Shown here one piece after another: positions 42,495 through 52,278 of a stretch of 64,000 nucleotides of DNA (position 1 is its first letter; the number at the start of each line of letters is the position of its first letter). The notes under the pieces are model-generated. The model was not told the DNA's origin, ran no database searches, and worked only from the letters and a program-made list of their open reading frames with translations. A program made the translations under genes and the position numbers. Origin of the DNA: Leishmania donovani (Eukaryota > Euglenozoa > Kinetoplastea > Trypanosomatida > Trypanosomatidae); contig NC_018258.1 of NCBI RefSeq assembly GCF_000227135.1, positions 157,279 through 221,278 on the forward strand, read 5' to 3'.

Positions 42495-45400
42495 CTATGC
42501 CGCCTCCGCCGCGCTCAGCAGTTCTTGAATGTATCGGTGATACGTGTCGTTTGTTTCGTACAGGGACAGAAGCTCGTGGTGCAGTCGCTCGTACTCCGCC
42601 ACCGGCACCTGCACCGCTCGCTCTGGAAAGGGCGCGGTGTGCTTGATGGGTGCCAGTGCAGCGTTTACAAGATTGCGCAGTCGGGTCTCGGGTAGCAGCA
42701 GCGTAACTCCCGGTATCACCCCCGAGGCGGCACATGCCTCTGTAGAGTTCTTCGCGAGAAGTGCGGTCCGTTTCGCCATGAGCAAACGGCGCGTGCGAAA
42801 GAAGGCATCGATAAGCTGCGACTCCTGTTCCAGTGAAGGGCAGCGGTAAATGGCAAGCACGAGAGTCGGCAAGAGCCCAGCGCACAGGAAGATGAGCAGT
42901 TGCGTGATCGATTCCACCTCGGCAGGTGGTGTCGCACGGGCAGAGACTGCAGCTGAGCGAGATGGTACCTTCTGCACAGTTGCCGACGCCGGCCATGTCA
43001 CGGAGACACCAAGTGAGGATAACGTAAGGGAGGCAGTATCCGTACTATGTCCATCTTCGCTGGGTGAGCCACCTTCAGCTTCGGCAGCCGCGTCGGCCAT
43101 CTCGTGAGCCCAGCCAAACAAAAGGTATTCGTGGCGAGCCACGTACAGCAGAAGCGGGGCGACGTCACGCTTCTGTGCGAAGCTCAAACGCGGCCGCGCC
43201 GCCGCAAAGATCTTCGTGGCTTCCGTCTGTGAGCTTGCGGGAAGCTGGCCCTCGATAGGTGCGACTTTGTTGTCGACAATGTCAGAGAGGGCCGCAGCGC
43301 ACAACGCCAAGTGCGATATGGGGAGGTAGTCACTCAGAAGGTCGCTCGTGAGGAGTGCGGCGAGGCGAATCGAGCACGGCAGGGGCACGGACGCTGTCCC
43401 GCCGCCTGCAGTCGCACCCTCGTCTCCTGCATCCTCCTCGGGTAATGCGGTCGCTGCTGGGAACTCAGCGCACAAGGCGAGAAACAGACTGTCCGGCGCC
43501 TGCGAGTCGGCATCAGCAATGCTGCGTCCCGTTTGACTCGCCGTCTTGCCGTCCCCGTAGCGAGATACGTGGTGCAGTATTGCTTGACAGCAGTGCCACT
43601 TGCAGGAGCTATCGGTCGAAGTAGACGGTGATGGAGAACGCAGACACACGCACAAAGCAGCGATAATTAGCGAGTACCCAGTCAGCGGGTCTCGAGGAGG
43701 ACTAGCAAGGTTGCCGAGCAAGCCCGCACTACTCGCCAGTGCATAGAAGCACTTCGCCGAATCGGCGGGGCTCAGCACTGTGGCCTGCAGCTGTGCGTCC
43801 AACACTTGTTGCAGTTGGAGCAGGAACCGGCGCCACGGCATGGGGAGACACAACGAGTCATCCTCCTGCTTCACGAGCCCCTCCACCTTAAGGAGGGTAA
43901 AGCCGATGTGGTACAGAGGGCCGACTGCTGCGATGCGCAGCTGCTCGTTTTCGCTGAGGTGGTGCTGCACGTAGGTGGAGAACCGCACCGAGGAGCCTTC
44001 AGCGTGTCCCAGCAGCCACCCGGACAAGTCTACCAGATCGGGGTATAGTGTCCCTTCATCTTCGTATCGCTCCAGCTCCGAAAAGTCCATCAACTGGAGC
44101 GACGTCTCCGCGTCGGCCTCCTCCTCACCGGTGTCGTCCTCATCTGCTGCTTTCGCGTCTGCTGGTGCCGAGGTGTCAGTGGCTTTTGATCTCTCCAGCT
44201 CAGCGGTGAGTGCCTGCACTTGTGCGCCTCGCTGCGCCGCCAGCCGCAGCGCCGCCTCCAACTCGCTCTCCATCTCTGAAAGGGCACCAGCACGATGCTC
44301 CAGCTTGCGCTTGAGGGCCGTGCGCTCTCGACTCATCCGGTTCAGCGACTGCTGCAATTTTCGCACGTCCACGAGCTTCGTCGGCGACTCTGCAGCATCT
44401 TCTGCATCGTCATTCTTCGCCCTCTCGCATTTGCCGGGGGTCCTAGCCCCATCCATCTGAAGCGACGCGTCGGCGCCGTCGCCTTCACTGGGCCCTGTGG
44501 GCCGTAGTAGGTCCGTCGACTCCACCACAGACGAGTTCCCCACTGAGACGCCGTCATGCACCAACGAAGATGAACCCGGTCGGTCTGAAGCACTTTGGGC
44601 TGCTGCAAGCTTACCAAGAGCGGCCTCTAGCTCCGCCCTCATCTGCGCCGCGTCCGCGGTGCGCTCTGCCAGCTCCACCTCAATCCTCTCCTTGGCCTCT
44701 TGCAAGCTGAGAAGTGTCACCTCCTTCCCTGCTAGAAACGCGTTATGAGACTCTGTCAAGGCGGCTGTCTCGGCCTGATGTGCCACCGACAAGTCCTCAA
44801 CCTTGCGCAGCGTTGATCCGATAATGCAAGCCTGGGTCTGCAGCTCCTCTTCCAGCGGGTTCAACTGACTTTCCAGCTCTGCAATGCGCTTTTGGTGGGC
44901 CGCCTCCGCTTGTTGGCTGTGAGTTTGCAGCTCTGCGTGCGTAGCCTGTAGGGCACGATGCTCCTCCTCCAAAGTCGCAAGGGTAGCCTCCTTGGCGTCA
45001 AGCTCCTGCTGTAGCTGTGTGATGTGCCCCTCCCCCATCTCCGTCGCCGTCGCTGTCGCCGAGGCAGCACCGCTGCCGTCTGCCAGGGCTACTGTGATTG
45101 AGGCGGGGAGAGCCATTGGTGCTGCAGAGGCAGCTTCCGCATTATGTTTTGATTGCAGCAGCCCTGCCACTTCTCTCTCCCAGGCCTTCTCTCTTTGGCT
45201 GTACTGCTCATACCTCTCCGCTAGCGCCTCCTCACTCTCCCGAGCGCGCCGTGCCCACTGCGACTTCTCCTCCATCAGCGCCTCCACCGTCTCCTGCAAT
45301 GCGTGTAGCGCCTCGTCTTTCTCCGCAGCCTCTCGTCGCAGCTGTGTGGCGACTTGAGTGAGATGGTCTGTGATGGATAACACAACGAGGCAGTCGCTTC

Positions 45401-46289
45401 GCCTCTCCTCCTCGAGAGTGCGGATGCGGTGCAACAGGTCTGGCTCTGAGGCAGCAACAAGTTCGCTGGCAGTCATCGTGGAAGCTAGGCTGGGCAGAAA
45501 CTCAGCCAGGCGATGGAGCGCGTTCGCCAGCTCCTCTGTTGTGAGCGGTGGACTGCTATTGCCGTGCAGGAACGGCTCGCTCAGCTCACCCTCATGTGGC
45601 GCAATCAACGCTGAGGATCCGGCACACTGTGGTGTGCTGGTGTCCTCTGTCGCTCCTACATCCGACTTGATCCGCGCTTCGCGTAATGCGCTAGGGTAAC
45701 AGCGCGTTGCCTGCCTCACAACTGCGAGCGCCGCCTGGTGCACCGGGGACCAGGCATCAGCTTCGACACCAGAGTGAGACACAAGTGGCGCGTTCGTGCC
45801 AGCGCTCTCTGCAGCGCGATGGGACGCCTCGCCAAGAAGACTAGCCCACTCTACACACTGTTGCTGCAGCTTGTTGCGCTCCTGCACGAGTCGTTCCACC
45901 TCCTGATGGCTCTCGCGCAATGCGGCCGCTGATACGGGGGTCCACGTCGACTGGCGTGACACCGGCACCGTTGCCCCGTTTGTCTGAGACAGCGAGGCCA
46001 CAACCCCGCTGGGGCTCTCGAGGAAGGGCGCCATCCAGGAAGGGTTGGAAGGCGGTGGCACTGAGAGAGTAGACGAGGGTAGTGAACAACCTCGCGACGA
46101 CAGCGCAGACATGCATGGCACAGCAGCCGCACTGACGGTAGAGCACAGCGCCTGCTTCAATTGCTGGATTTGATGCAGGTTCTTGCGGTGGCGTTCCTCA
46201 GCCGCCACCAAGCGTGGAACGGCTGTTCCATCGGCGCCGTTTGCGCGCGAAAAGGTGCGCCGCTGCTGCGTCGGTGGCGCCGTCTGCAT
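42495..46289 (-). CDS. Large coiled-coil protein, unknown function
   Basis: A 1264-residue protein. Heptad-like Leu/Ala/Glu/Lys patterns suggest coiled coils at about 123-150, 285-395, 420-560 and 640-702. An acidic linker (DEDDTGEEEADAE) at 716-728 leads to a C-terminal region of about 500 residues that is helical and conserved-looking (ELERYEDEGTLYPDLVDLSGWLLGH, then PLYHIGFTLLKVEGLV) and ends in another helix (EYERLHHELLSLYETND). The architecture suggests a cytoskeletal or motor-adaptor protein; a dynactin-like role is conceivable, but there is no CAP-Gly or other domain to prove it. The frame extends to 46577; the ATG at 46289 (MQTAPPTQQ) starts the plausible protein. It lies between the ABCD transporter and mevalonate kinase genes. 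Confidence 0.85.
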   Translation of the reverse strand: MQTAPPTQQRRTFSRANGADGTAVPRLVAAEERHRKNLHQIQQLKQALCSTVSAAAVPCMSALSSRGCSLPSSTLSVPPPSNPSWMAPFLESPSGVVASLSQTNGATVPVSRQSTWTPVSAAALRESHQEVERLVQERNKLQQQCVEWASLLGEASHRAAESAGTNAPLVSHSGVEADAWSPVHQAALAVVRQATRCYPSALREARIKSDVGATEDTSTPQCAGSSALIAPHEGELSEPFLHGNSSPPLTTEELANALHRLAEFLPSLASTMTASELVAASEPDLLHRIRTLEEERRSDCLVVLSITDHLTQVATQLRREAAEKDEALHALQETVEALMEEKSQWARRARESEEALAERYEQYSQREKAWEREVAGLLQSKHNAEAASAAPMALPASITVALADGSGAASATATATEMGEGHITQLQQELDAKEATLATLEEEHRALQATHAELQTHSQQAEAAHQKRIAELESQLNPLEEELQTQACIIGSTLRKVEDLSVAHQAETAALTESHNAFLAGKEVTLLSLQEAKERIEVELAERTADAAQMRAELEAALGKLAAAQSASDRPGSSSLVHDGVSVGNSSVVESTDLLRPTGPSEGDGADASLQMDGARTPGKCERAKNDDAEDAAESPTKLVDVRKLQQSLNRMSRERTALKRKLEHRAGALSEMESELEAALRLAAQRGAQVQALTAELERSKATDTSAPADAKAADEDDTGEEEADAETSLQLMDFSELERYEDEGTLYPDLVDLSGWLLGHAEGSSVRFSTYVQHHLSENEQLRIAAVGPLYHIGFTLLKVEGLVKQEDDSLCLPMPWRRFLLQLQQVLDAQLQATVLSPADSAKCFYALASSAGLLGNLASPPRDPLTGYSLIIAALCVCLRSPSPSTSTDSSCKWHCCQAILHHVSRYGDGKTASQTGRSIADADSQAPDSLFLALCAEFPAATALPEEDAGDEGATAGGGTASVPLPCSIRLAALLTSDLLSDYLPISHLALCAAALSDIVDNKVAPIEGQLPASSQTEATKIFAAARPRLSFAQKRDVAPLLLYVARHEYLLFGWAHEMADAAAEAEGGSPSEDGHSTDTASLTLSSLGVSVTWPASATVQKVPSRSAAVSARATPPAEVESITQLLIFLCAGLLPTLVLAIYRCPSLEQESQLIDAFFRTRRLLMAKRTALLAKNSTEACAASGVIPGVTLLLPETRLRNLVNAALAPIKHTAPFPERAVQVPVAEYERLHHELLSLYETNDTYHRYIQELLSAAEAA

Positions 46290-47074
46290 ATGCGCTGCCG
46301 ATGTTGCAAGAATGCAAGAGGAGAGCAACCAATGAGAAGACGAGAGGGAAGCGGAGGAAACACAGTTTGACGGTGCCTTACTGAGTTCTGCTGCAGCTCT
46401 TCCGCCTGCACGAATTGCCAGTCTATTGTACGCTCCGACAGGGCTGTTAAGTGAACTGTATGGGTGGCGTTTCGGCTTCTCTATGTATCTATGTAGAGTA
46501 AAGGGGTGCCTCGCTGGTGCAAGTCGTAAAGCAAGACGAGGAGTGTGAAGGTGAGGATGACAACAGCAGCGGCACAAACCGCAGACACATATGAATCTTG
46601 GCTGTAAGGAGCCGGTGAGGCACTGCTCCAGTTGTTTGCGAGAAAAGAAAAATGTGAAAGCATTCTAAATCTTCGGAAAAGTTGGTATGCTGCCCGAGCA
46701 GCGCTTGTCAGCTGCGCCTTTCGCCAGATCGCAGGTGAACCATGCATCTTAGCAGAACTCGTGAAAGAACCCGAGCAGCAGAGCAGATTCAATTGGTTTC
46801 TGTTTTTTCGGTAGGCACGCCGCCGCTGACAGAGTAGTAGAAAAGGCAAAGGCGCTCGTAGAGTATACCGAAAACCACTTTAGATATAAAGACGGTAGAG
46901 GCACGCGTTTGCAGGTGATGATGCACGTTGAGAATCCTGTCTCCTCAAACAGAGGGTAGCTAATCGTGTGTCGCCTGTGACTTAGAAGAAAGAAAACATT
47001 GATGCGAGGATCTACAATAAAGGAAACAGAAATTGTCTTCATTTTCAACGGAAGATGACCGTAAACCAAACATG
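46290..47074. other. Intergenic between coiled-coil gene and mevalonate kinase
   Basis: No gene seen. It is more AT-rich than the average of the window, consistent with the 3' untranslated region of mevalonate kinase. Confidence 0.4.
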
Positions 47075-48064
47075 TTACAGGTTTGACGCGGTGGAAGGCT
47101 GTACTGTATACCTCCAAATGAACTTAGCTTCGGGGCACTTCGCCTTGAGGCCTTTCACAATGGCATCGCGCTGGTCACTTGACGCCGCCAAAGCTACGGC
47201 AATGCCGCCACGGCCGGTGCCCGACAGCTTCGCGCCAAGAGCACCATAAGTGCGGCACGTCTGCACAATCGACTCCAACTCACGACACGATACGTCGATC
47301 TGGCGGCACAGATCGTGGTTGGCGTTCATCAGCTGCCCTAACCGCTGGAGGTCACCCTTCTGCAAGGCCTCACGAGCCTGGGAGACGATGTGGGTGTAGT
47401 TATCGTACAGTCGCTTGAACTGCGCTGGCTGCTGCTTCTTCATCTTGTGTACGTCATTGACAACCTTCGCGGTGCTGGCGTTGATACCGGTGCCCACGAC
47501 GACTAGGTAGAGGCGCTGCTGGAACGCGATGGGCTTGAAGGCACTTTTGCCGTCGTGGCGACGGTACGAAATGAGTCCGCCATACGTTGCGGCAGTGTTA
47601 TCAGCCCCGCTTGGTGTGCCGTGATAGCCGCCCTCGCCGACAAATGCGCTCTGATTCACCTCTTCATCCGTCAAGTTCAGCTGGTACAACTCACTCAAGG
47701 CGCGCGAGAAGGCCACGACGTCACTGGCGGAGGCACCAATGCCACTGCTCGGTACCAGCGGTCCACCAATGAGCATCTTCAGCCCATCCCTAGACAGGTC
47801 CACCTTCAGGTGATCGAGGACGAGCTGATGCGCCTTTATCTGCTCGTCGCGCTTCTGTGCAATGTAGCCGGGGATAGCAGGGCGCTGGTCGTCCACCTGC
47901 AGTCCGGGGACGCCGGGATTAATCTCCAGGCGGCACTCCGTATACTCACTGATACCGGCAACAATGGCTTCGGCACCGTGCACGACAAAGTGCTCACCAA
48001 AGAGAATCACTTTGCCATAGCCGATGTTCTTGCCGGTTGTCTTTCTCTTGACGGGCTTTGGCAT
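47075..48064 (-). CDS. MVK: Mevalonate kinase
   Basis: A 329-residue GHMP kinase that phosphorylates mevalonate to 5-phosphomevalonate in the isoprenoid and sterol pathway. Motif 1 KVILFGEHFVVHG is at 18-30, the ATP-binding motif 2 PLVPSSGIGASAS at 102-114, catalytic Asp155 in HGTPSGADN, and motif 3 KLSGTGRGG at 279-287. All are intact and the length is typical for trypanosomatid enzymes. The ATG at 48064 (MPKPVKRKTT) is the first in frame. No clear targeting signal is seen at the C-terminus (SNL is not a strong PTS1, although it resembles one), so glycosomal or mitochondrial location is not decided by the sequence. A splice acceptor lies 48 bases upstream. Confidence 0.97.
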   Translation of the reverse strand: MPKPVKRKTTGKNIGYGKVILFGEHFVVHGAEAIVAGISEYTECRLEINPGVPGLQVDDQRPAIPGYIAQKRDEQIKAHQLVLDHLKVDLSRDGLKMLIGGPLVPSSGIGASASDVVAFSRALSELYQLNLTDEEVNQSAFVGEGGYHGTPSGADNTAATYGGLISYRRHDGKSAFKPIAFQQRLYLVVVGTGINASTAKVVNDVHKMKKQQPAQFKRLYDNYTHIVSQAREALQKGDLQRLGQLMNANHDLCRQIDVSCRELESIVQTCRTYGALGAKLSGTGRGGIAVALAASSDQRDAIVKGLKAKCPEAKFIWRYTVQPSTASNL

Positions 48065-48111
48065 GGGGAGAAAGTGAGAATATAAGTGGAGAAGAAAATG
48101 ACGACGTTTTC

Positions 48112-48125
48112 CTGAAAAGGGGTAT
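48112..48125 (-). promoter_or_regulatory. Predicted SL trans-splice acceptor for mevalonate kinase
   Basis: The transcribed strand reads ATACCCCTTTTCAG with AG at 48113-48112, giving a 5' untranslated region of about 47 bases after the spliced leader. Prediction only. Confidence 0.4.
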
Positions 48126-49550
48126 TATGTGGTGGCGCCTGTCAAGAGGGCTGCCTTGTAGGAGTGACAGTGACAACACAGAAAAAAAAAACTTGGCCTT
48201 CTGTTATGCAGACGTACGAAAAAAAAAAGCGGTGACAAAACAGAGAGAGGCAGGAGTGCCTGAAAAAAGAGGAAACAGAAAGTAACTTGCAGTGGCAGGG
48301 TAAGAGACATGCAGTGCAGAAAGGGTGAGGTGGGCGAAAGCAGTATTCGTAAGCACACGTCTGAGTGCCTCACCAGTCTGTTATTTGTGGGCCCAACATA
48401 GGCATGCCCATCAGGCTGGGACTGGCCACAGAGAAACGCAGGACACTCTAAGGGGGGGCTCAGTTTTTGGCAACAACAGTGAGCACATCAACAGAACCAG
48501 ACAACCACCTTAGCATCGAGATGGAGTCAGCTGAGAGGTAGCGAAGCGCGCATGATACCATTGAGTATAAACAGCAGGCGACTCCTCTCAGAGACTACTG
48601 TCACCTCAAAACCACAGAGAGAGAGAGAGATCATTAGCAAACAGACTTGTCTCCAAGTTCACCCTTTCCAGTGACTGCCGTGGGCAATGATGGGAGACGA
48701 TGAGATGAGATACACGATCGGTGATGCTTGATTGGCAAGCAGAAGAGAACATGTGAAATCTGAGCCGCGCCCAGGCGCGCCACAACAACTCACTGTTCAA
48801 TGTGATGGTGTAATGCTATGCGCCGAAGCTGGGTGTAGAGCAGACATTATGTACATCGAGTACGCCCATGTCGCCGTGTCTTTGTCAAGCCGCACATATA
48901 GAGGAGAGGGATAACAGAAGGCAAGAGAATGGGCAGAAGGGGCTTGCGCTGCAGATTGCAGGCATAGTGCAGATCATAGAGATGGAGAGCAACGAGTGAA
49001 CCGAATCGCCGGTACAGCTCAGCTCGTATGCTCGGCGAACATCTGTTTCAGCATCAATGGTAATCACATGCATGGCGCAACCATTGTGTGATTCTTTCGT
49101 TTCTGCAAACGCATCAAGCTAAGGGCACAAAGGCAAAGGCAAGCCTTTAGACTTTAGGGAGGCGAGAATCGGGTAAGAGTCTGCTAGGAAGGAAGCATTT
49201 CTAAACGGAAAAAGGCAGAAGTCTAGCTTGCATACCGTAATATGTTTTTGCTGACTACATAGGGCATCTATGTAGTTCAGAAAAAAGGAGCAAAGGCTAT
49301 TAAGCGCAGGTGGACCGAGCGGGCCCGATACTGGGAGACTACAATCGTGGGCTACCAGCGTTTACGGAGAAAAACGTAAGCAAAAACAAAAGACCTCTGC
49401 CGATGGAGGCTTGGAGATAGTCTACACCGGTGAGCCTTGCGCGAATAGACGAACGGCAGGACAAAGAAACAACGCTGACTGTGTCGTTATCGGGAATAAA
49501 AGACACAGCAGAACATCGAATCAGTGGAGTCTTCTTAACCACTTTCGCGT
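48126..49550. other. Intergenic, 3' flank of permease gene
   Basis: No gene seen in 1.4 kb. A-runs at 48181-48190 and 48221-48230 give pyrimidine tracts on the transcribed strand upstream of mevalonate kinase. A GA repeat is at 48617-48630. I looked for snoRNA boxes near 48680-48730 without a convincing pair. Confidence 0.4.
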
Positions 49551-50969
49551 TTAGTTAGTAGCGACGCTGTAGATGGTGGCAGCAGTGCCGAAGACAACGG
49601 CTACCACGCCAGCAGCCAAAACGAGGTAGGTGCAGCAGTAGTTGATTACTCCCACGGAGCGAAACGACCACCCTCCAGCGTACATCACAAATAGCGCAGG
49701 GAGGATAAACCCAACAAAACCACCACATACACCTCCCGTAAACCCAAACACTATGTTCACGTTCGGCACAAACAGCCCGAGCATGAGTACGAGGACAGCA
49801 AGAGAAACAGCGCCGATGAGGTACTTCCAGTAGACTACGGTGTAGGGGTCCCAGCCAATGAGAGGAAAGAGAGCGCTGCGGCACGCGTTGTTCAGGAGAC
49901 CAAAGGAGGCGCAGATCTTGATGAACACGCCGACGTAGCCCACGAACACGTGCGGTTGTTGAAGTGGGTTGTAGCGAAGCAGGATGGAGCCTCGCATTTC
50001 GCCGAAGTCAAGGTAGCCGAAGAGGCCAGTGGCGTAGTACAGGATACCGCAGATGGTCATACTCACGGCGGCGCAGATCGTGAAGCGGCCCAGGCTGCGA
50101 GGTCGCATCTCGAGCGCCACTTCCAAGCAGTTGATCTGGCACATGTAGGAGAAGATGAACACTCCGAGGCCCTCAATGGCCATGTTGCCAGTGCTAATCA
50201 GCCGCGTTGTTGGACGAGGACGCGCTCTCATTCCATTCATGGCGCTGTGGGTAATGACCACGAGAGCCAAGTACAGGATGAAGAGAATGCCGAAGGCGGA
50301 GACGTAGCGGAGCGAGTTGATTCTGCGCAGCAGGACGAGCGGAAACATAAAGACCAGCCAGAAACCGGTAGTGAGGAGCTTCAGGCCTATGGAGGTGAGA
50401 AGGAACGGGGGTGTTGACGCAGAGGAGCTGAGGATCGGCTTGAGAAGGTCACCGATGGTGACAACGTAGGCGACGGAGCCGCCGAAGATGTGCAGCGCGC
50501 GGATGATGGCGACAAAGATATTGGCGCGCGGATGCAGAAGCTGCTTCGCCATCTCCTCGAAGGAGCGAAGACCTGTCTTCTCCGAAACCTGCACGAGAAG
50601 CCGCATGGAGTACACGGTCTCGGCCGTGATCAGTACGAGATAGACAGTGGCCATAATAATGCCGACACTATGGAAGGCCGCCGGCAGCCCAAGGATGCCG
50701 GCACCGATGGTGGTAGAGGCCATGCTGAAGCTGCTCGATAGCATGCCGCCATACGGAATCATGACTTGTAGGAGGCGGCCAATGGTGCTGAGGTCTCTGT
50801 TGCCCCTGTCCTTTGAATGGAAGCTGTCATCTGGGCAAACGTGCGCAGGCACCTTGTTGCCATCGGCGACATCCATCTCAGCAAGCTCCTCGGCGTCCGC
50901 GTCGACCTCTCGCGGAATATCCTGCGCTAGTACCGTACTCGACACCCGAGTGGCTTCCACTGCCTTCAT
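49551..50969 (-). CDS. Amino-acid permease, AAAP family
   Basis: A 472-residue transporter of the amino acid/auxin permease family, expected at the plasma membrane. After a ~60-residue hydrophilic cytosolic N-terminus, the conserved first helix reads GGMLSSSFSMASTTIGAGIL at 74-93, followed by GLPAAFHSVG. About eleven hydrophobic helices follow and the C-terminus ends VVFGTAATIYSVATN. The substrate cannot be read from sequence; trypanosomatid relatives carry arginine, lysine, proline/alanine or others. It is the most divergent of the three permeases in this window and is separated from the other two by the U2/tRNA-Ala cluster and a retroposon. The ATG at 50969 is the first in frame. Confidence 0.93.
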   Translation of the reverse strand: MKAVEATRVSSTVLAQDIPREVDADAEELAEMDVADGNKVPAHVCPDDSFHSKDRGNRDLSTIGRLLQVMIPYGGMLSSSFSMASTTIGAGILGLPAAFHSVGIIMATVYLVLITAETVYSMRLLVQVSEKTGLRSFEEMAKQLLHPRANIFVAIIRALHIFGGSVAYVVTIGDLLKPILSSSASTPPFLLTSIGLKLLTTGFWLVFMFPLVLLRRINSLRYVSAFGILFILYLALVVITHSAMNGMRARPRPTTRLISTGNMAIEGLGVFIFSYMCQINCLEVALEMRPRSLGRFTICAAVSMTICGILYYATGLFGYLDFGEMRGSILLRYNPLQQPHVFVGYVGVFIKICASFGLLNNACRSALFPLIGWDPYTVVYWKYLIGAVSLAVLVLMLGLFVPNVNIVFGFTGGVCGGFVGFILPALFVMYAGGWSFRSVGVINYCCTYLVLAAGVVAVVFGTAATIYSVATN

Positions 50970-51530
50970 CTTGATTGGAGGTGCCGCTTTTTCAGCGTGT
51001 GTTGTGGTAGCTCTGCAACGTAGATTTGCCAGCGTGTGAGGAGACGAGAAAAGAGAGAAAGAGAGGGAGATTCCGTGTTTTTTTTTTTACGATGCGGCGC
51101 CGATGCAGGGGTGAGGGATTCTGTTTGCGCTTCATCAGCGACGCGGCAGCAACGGCGTGCTGCATAGAGTCCTTGCAGCTGCAAGACAGCCCACGGATGC
51201 AAGCAGGCACCACAGTGCGCCGTTGCTGTTGAGAGCAAGCGACTGCCAGTCCTTAGGGCAAAAGAAACAGGACGTTTGCTGCCAAGCAAAGCGCTGTGTA
51301 GGCTCGTTCTCCGCGAGGTGACGTAATGAGGGGCTGCCGCCGCTGCCATGAGAGCGTTTCCAGAGCCGAGTGATCAAAGAGGCGGGGGGGGGGAAGTTGC
51401 GCGCTGCTCAAAACGTGAGGGGACGCACCTTGGTGGCCGTTCCCCCACCACTTGGGCAGCTTTCCTTCTCGCACTCATTATTGAGCGTGCGCTTTTGCGG
51501 CGTTTGCTACAGATGTTCTGTTCCTGGGCG
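50970..51530. other. Intergenic between U2 snRNA and permease gene
   Basis: No gene seen. T-run at 51081-51090 on the plus strand. Pyrimidine tracts on the transcribed strand at 51026-51075 probably serve the permease splice site. Confidence 0.4.
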
Positions 51531-51536
51531 AAAAAA
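51531..51536 (-). terminator. Pol III-type T run after U2 snRNA
   Basis: Six T on the minus strand directly after the U2 3' stem-loop. It marks the likely 3' end of the gene, although trypanosomatid U snRNA 3' ends are not always set by T runs. Confidence 0.5.
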
Positions 51537-51680
51537 GGAGTTGCTCCCCTGGAAACGTGGAACTCCAGGGAAACAACCTTGGGTTATAATTTCTATTCCT
51601 TTGCCCGAAGGCAGTATCAGGAGTTACTCTGATAAGAACAGTTTATAAACATGATCTTAGCTAAAAAGCCGAGAAGATAT
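51537..51680 (-). ncRNA. U2: U2 small nuclear RNA
   Basis: On the minus strand the segment begins ATATCTTCTCGGC at 51680 and continues TTTTTAGCTAAGATCA, the universally conserved 5' domain of U2. It then reads TGTTTATAAACTGTTCTTAT and CAGAGTAACTCCTGATAC, matching the stem IIa region. As in other trypanosomatids the usual GTAGTA branch-site recognition element is missing. A 3' hairpin (GGAGTTCC ... GGGGAGCAACTCC) closes the RNA before a T run, giving about 144 nt, close to the known size of trypanosomatid U2. It is needed for both trans- and cis-splicing. Exact 3' end is inferred. Transcription is expected to be by Pol III using the external A and B boxes upstream. Confidence 0.93.
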
Positions 51681-51784
51681 ACAAATACTACCCCTAACAA
51701 AATCAAAGCCTCTTGTCATTATTAATCAGCGGTTTCCTGAGTTTCGTCCCCTTTTCGCAGGTCGGATGCAGCGGCGTTCATTTT

Positions 51785-51795
51785 TAGCCCAAAGG
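51785..51795 (+). promoter_or_regulatory. External A box for U2 snRNA
   Basis: TAGCCCAAAGG on the plus strand fits the tRNA A-box pattern TRGCNNARYGG with slight departure. It lies about 105 bases upstream of the U2 start and is divergent to it, the placement known for trypanosomatid U2 genes. There is no tRNA gene attached to it. Confidence 0.65.
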
Positions 51796-51828
51796 ATGCC
51801 GTTTCAAAGCCAGGGCGGGATTCGTTTA

Positions 51829-51839
51829 GGGTTCGAACC
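51829..51839 (+). promoter_or_regulatory. External B box for U2 snRNA
   Basis: GGGTTCGAACC matches the B-box core GGTTCGANNCC. It lies about 150 bases upstream of the U2 start, with 33 bases between it and the A box, so together they look like the extragenic tRNA-like promoter of U2. Confidence 0.7.
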
Positions 51840-51891
51840 GTGCAGAAGAAGCATTTTTCTCTATCGTAGTGTATTAGAGCGCCAGCGCGTC

Positions 51892-51964
51892 GGGGATGTA
51901 GCTCAGATGGTAGAGCGACCGCTTAGCATGCGGTAGGTATTGGGATCGATACCCAACTTCTCCA
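51892..51964 (+). tRNA. tRNA-Ala (AGC)
   Basis: A 73-nt cloverleaf: acceptor GGGGATG/CTTCTCC with discriminator A, D stem GCTC/GAGC, anticodon stem ACCGC/GCGGT with loop TTAGCAT (anticodon AGC), five-base variable loop AGGTA, and T stem TTGGG/CCCAA with loop ATCGATA. The acceptor carries G3-U70, the identity pair for alanyl-tRNA synthetase, which confirms the type. U6-U67 is a mismatch. The A box is TAGCTCAGATGG and B box GGGATCGATACCC. CCA is not encoded. It lies on the plus strand, opposite to U2 and the protein genes. Confidence 0.96.
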
Positions 51965-51966
51965 AC

Positions 51967-51971
51967 TTTTT
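51967..51971 (+). terminator. Pol III terminator of tRNA-Ala
   Basis: Five T begin two bases after the discriminator base of tRNA-Ala, a standard Pol III stop. Confidence 0.8.
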
Positions 51972-52278
51972 CACCCGTCACGATTGAAAAGCCTGGGCCG
52001 CAGTGGGGCGGCGGCCGCTTAAAACGAGGATGGTGCGAGGAAGGGGTTTGTTGGGAGAAATCGAGGAAGACGGGGGAGTAGTCCGAGGAAGAAGCCGATC
52101 GCGGCGAACAGTCGCATCGGTATCCCCTACGCGCGCATTTGTGCATTTTCTGCTCGCCGTGCAGGCAAACTCACTCCCGAATACTACACGCCTTTTTCGT
52201 TTGCGATACCGCAGAAGCGACACCGCGCACACTCTACACACGGGTGGTCCTGCTCATGACGTTGTTTTCTACGTTTTC

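Noticed and set aside
48660..48760. C/D-box snoRNA candidate between mevalonate kinase and the permease
   Set aside because: Only loose matches to a C box (ATGATGG, CGATGAG) and no paired D box with a terminal stem.
51829..51839. A second tRNA gene containing the B box GGGTTCGAACC
   Set aside because: No acceptor, D or anticodon stems form around it; spacing to the U2 start fits an external promoter box instead.
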